Below, in pieces: positions 32,437 to 33,843 of a stretch of 33,843 nt of DNA. A program made the position numbers and the translations under genes. Where the stretch lies: contig PAKT01000081.1 in NCBI GenBank assembly GCA_002710725.1, forward strand, positions 1-33,843. The letters run 5' to 3'. The DNA comes from Spongiibacteraceae bacterium. GTDB taxonomy: Bacteria > Pseudomonadota > Gammaproteobacteria > Pseudomonadales > Spongiibacteraceae. Numbering within the stretch: the stretch's first letter is position 1; each line of letters begins with the position of its first letter. The notes beneath the pieces are model-generated. The model saw only the letters and a program-made list of their open reading frames with translations. It ran no database searches and was not told the DNA's origin.

Positions 32437-33843
32437 ATGCCGCCACTCGATCGACTGAAAGACCCCAACCGCGAGCGCACCCTCTTTGGTCGCCGCTATC
32501 TGGTGGCTATTCTGATTATCGGTGTTTTTCTGGGAGTAATCTGCGGCCGCTATATTTACCTGCAGGTGATGCAGCATGAACTCTATCAGGTGCAGTCGGA
32601 TCGCAACCGCATTCAGTTACAGCCCATTCCCCCCAAGCGCGGCCTGATCTACGATCGCAACGGCGTGCTGCTGGCAGAAAATATTCCCAGTTACAGTCTG
32701 GTGCTGATCAAGGAGCGGGTGCCGGATATCGACAGCACACTGGCCGAGCTGACCAAACTGATTGACATTGATGACGGCGATATAACGAAGTTCAAGCGCC
32801 GCTTGCGCCACCGTCGCCCCTATCAGGCTGTGCCGCTGAAACTGCGCCTGACCGAAGAGGAGATCGCGCGCTTTGCGGTAAATCGCTATCGGCTGCCGGG
32901 GGTGGACATCGATGCCCAGCTGATCCGCTACTACCCGCAGGGCGAGCTGCTGGCCCATGTGCTGGGCTATGTGGGGCGGATCAACGAGCGCGAAATGGAA
33001 CAGATCGACACGGTCAATTACAGCGCCACCAACCATATCGGCAAGCTGGGCATTGAGCACTTTTACGAGGATTCCCTGCATGGCACCGTCGGCTACCAGA
33101 ACGTGGAAACCAATGCCCGGGGCCGCGTATTGCGCGTGCTGGAGCGGCACCCGCCGATTCCCGGCGCGGATATGGTGCTCAATATCGATGTCAATCTGCA
33201 GCGGGTGGCGCACGAGATTCTGGGTGATGAGCGCGGCGCCATTGTGGCGATAGACCCGGCCGACGGTGGGGTGTTGGCGATGGTCAGTACACCCAGTTAC
33301 GACATCAACCTGTTTGTGGGCGGGATCAGCAGCGAGAACTATAGGGTGCTGCGTGAATCCCCGGATCTGCCCCTGTTTAATCGCACCCTGCTGGGCCAGT
33401 ACCCCCCGGGCTCTACGCTCAAGCCAATCTTCGGGCTTGGCGGGCTGCATTACGGTGTGGTGACCCGGCGCACAACGGTTTACGATCCCGGCTGGTATAA
33501 GCTGCCCTACGACGAGCGGATTTATCGGGACTGGAAAGTTGGCGGTCACGGCAACCGGATCGATCTGCATCAGGCGGTTGTCGAATCCTGTGATGTTTAT
33601 TTTTACGACATGGCCTACAACATGGGGATTGACCGTATTCACGAGTTCGGATCCCGTTTTGGCCTGGGTCAGCGCACCGGTATCGATAATGACAACGAGC
33701 GCGCGGGCTTGCTGCCGTCTCGCGAATGGAAGCGCGAAGTCAAAGGTTCGCATTGGTTCCCGGGTGAAACCGTCAACGTCGGCATCGGCCAGGGCTTTAT
33801 GCTGACCACGCCGATGCAGCTGGCGGTGTCGACTGCTGTGCTG
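32437..33843 (+). CDS. mrdA: Penicillin-binding protein 2 (3' partial)
   Basis: Peptidoglycan D,D-transpeptidase of the elongation complex (elongasome), partner of RodA. The first 469 codons are in the window and the frame is open at its end. It has a short cytoplasmic N-terminus, one transmembrane helix (about residues 19-40) with YLVAILIIGVFLGVICGRYI, and the pedestal domain opening PPKRGLIYDRNGVLLAEN. The transpeptidase domain has the SxxK nucleophile motif STLK in YPPGSTLKPIFGL (Ser about 326) and the SxN-equivalent SCD in VVESCDVYFYDMAYNMG. The KTG motif lies beyond the window. AGG precedes the ATG. Position after rlmH matches the conserved gammaproteobacterial order, so rodA would be expected next. 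Confidence 0.95.
   Translation, partial: MPPLDRLKDPNRERTLFGRRYLVAILIIGVFLGVICGRYIYLQVMQHELYQVQSDRNRIQLQPIPPKRGLIYDRNGVLLAENIPSYSLVLIKERVPDIDSTLAELTKLIDIDDGDITKFKRRLRHRRPYQAVPLKLRLTEEEIARFAVNRYRLPGVDIDAQLIRYYPQGELLAHVLGYVGRINEREMEQIDTVNYSATNHIGKLGIEHFYEDSLHGTVGYQNVETNARGRVLRVLERHPPIPGADMVLNIDVNLQRVAHEILGDERGAIVAIDPADGGVLAMVSTPSYDINLFVGGISSENYRVLRESPDLPLFNRTLLGQYPPGSTLKPIFGLGGLHYGVVTRRTTVYDPGWYKLPYDERIYRDWKVGGHGNRIDLHQAVVESCDVYFYDMAYNMGIDRIHEFGSRFGLGQRTGIDNDNERAGLLPSREWKREVKGSHWFPGETVNVGIGQGFMLTTPMQLAVSTAVL

Noticed and set aside
32617-33753. Minus-strand frame (378 codons) near the right edge
   Set aside because: The plus strand encodes PBP2 (mrdA), open to the window end, with SxxK and SxD motifs.

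Overview
The window (33.8 kb, G+C-rich) looks like chromosome of a marine-type gammaproteobacterium. The right edge carries the conserved order proA-nadD-rsfS-rlmH-mrdA, whose proteins read closest to Pseudomonas/Cellvibrionales-like sequences. The large oxidative catabolic block resembles those of steroid-, terpenoid- or aromatic-degrading Cellvibrionales. The genus cannot be fixed from the sequence alone.

Layout. (1) 1-4.4 kb: a 5'-truncated HAD hydrolase, convergent with a minus-strand pair (EthD-like protein and TonB-dependent receptor). (2) 4.4-7.9 kb: a tightly overlapping LetAB/PqiAB-type envelope lipid-transport operon, with two half-size PqiA proteins and a six-MCE-domain LetB-like protein. 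(3) 7.93-11.24 kb: a previously intact bidirectional terminator is split by a 3.3-kb mobile element. The element has 26-bp perfect terminal inverted repeats, a target duplication, a 632-codon zinc-ribbon transposase-like gene, and two passenger genes for exported proteins. (4) 11.3-28.9 kb plus the SDR at 28.9-29.7 kb: a catabolic region. It holds short-chain dehydrogenases, a SnoaL-like protein, a luciferase-like flavoprotein, an APH-type phosphotransferase, an acyl-CoA synthetase, a KstD-like flavoprotein, a two-subunit Rieske dioxygenase with divergent TetR regulator, an AEC transporter, a [2Fe-2S] ferredoxin and its reductase, GabD, a thioesterase and an alpha-methylacyl-CoA racemase. (5) 29.65 kb to the end: the housekeeping cluster, opening with a recognisable sigma70-type promoter and ending inside mrdA.

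How the genes may work together (inference): the outer-membrane receptor could import a hydrophobic substrate. The acyl-CoA synthetase, racemase and thioesterase would handle branched acyl-CoA intermediates. The KstD-like enzyme and SDRs would handle ring or alcohol oxidation. The ferredoxin/reductase pair would feed electrons to the dioxygenase. No ring-cleavage dioxygenase, thiolase or enoyl-CoA hydratase is present in the window, so the pathway is incomplete here and the substrate is undetermined.

The most unusual feature is the mobile element. Removing it and one target copy restores a perfect 14-bp terminator stem with a 7-nt loop, and the insertion is centred exactly on that loop. The transposase-like protein has two consecutive InsA-like zinc ribbons, and the cargo consists of a Gly/Ser-rich secreted protein and a tiny Cys-rich probable lipoprotein.
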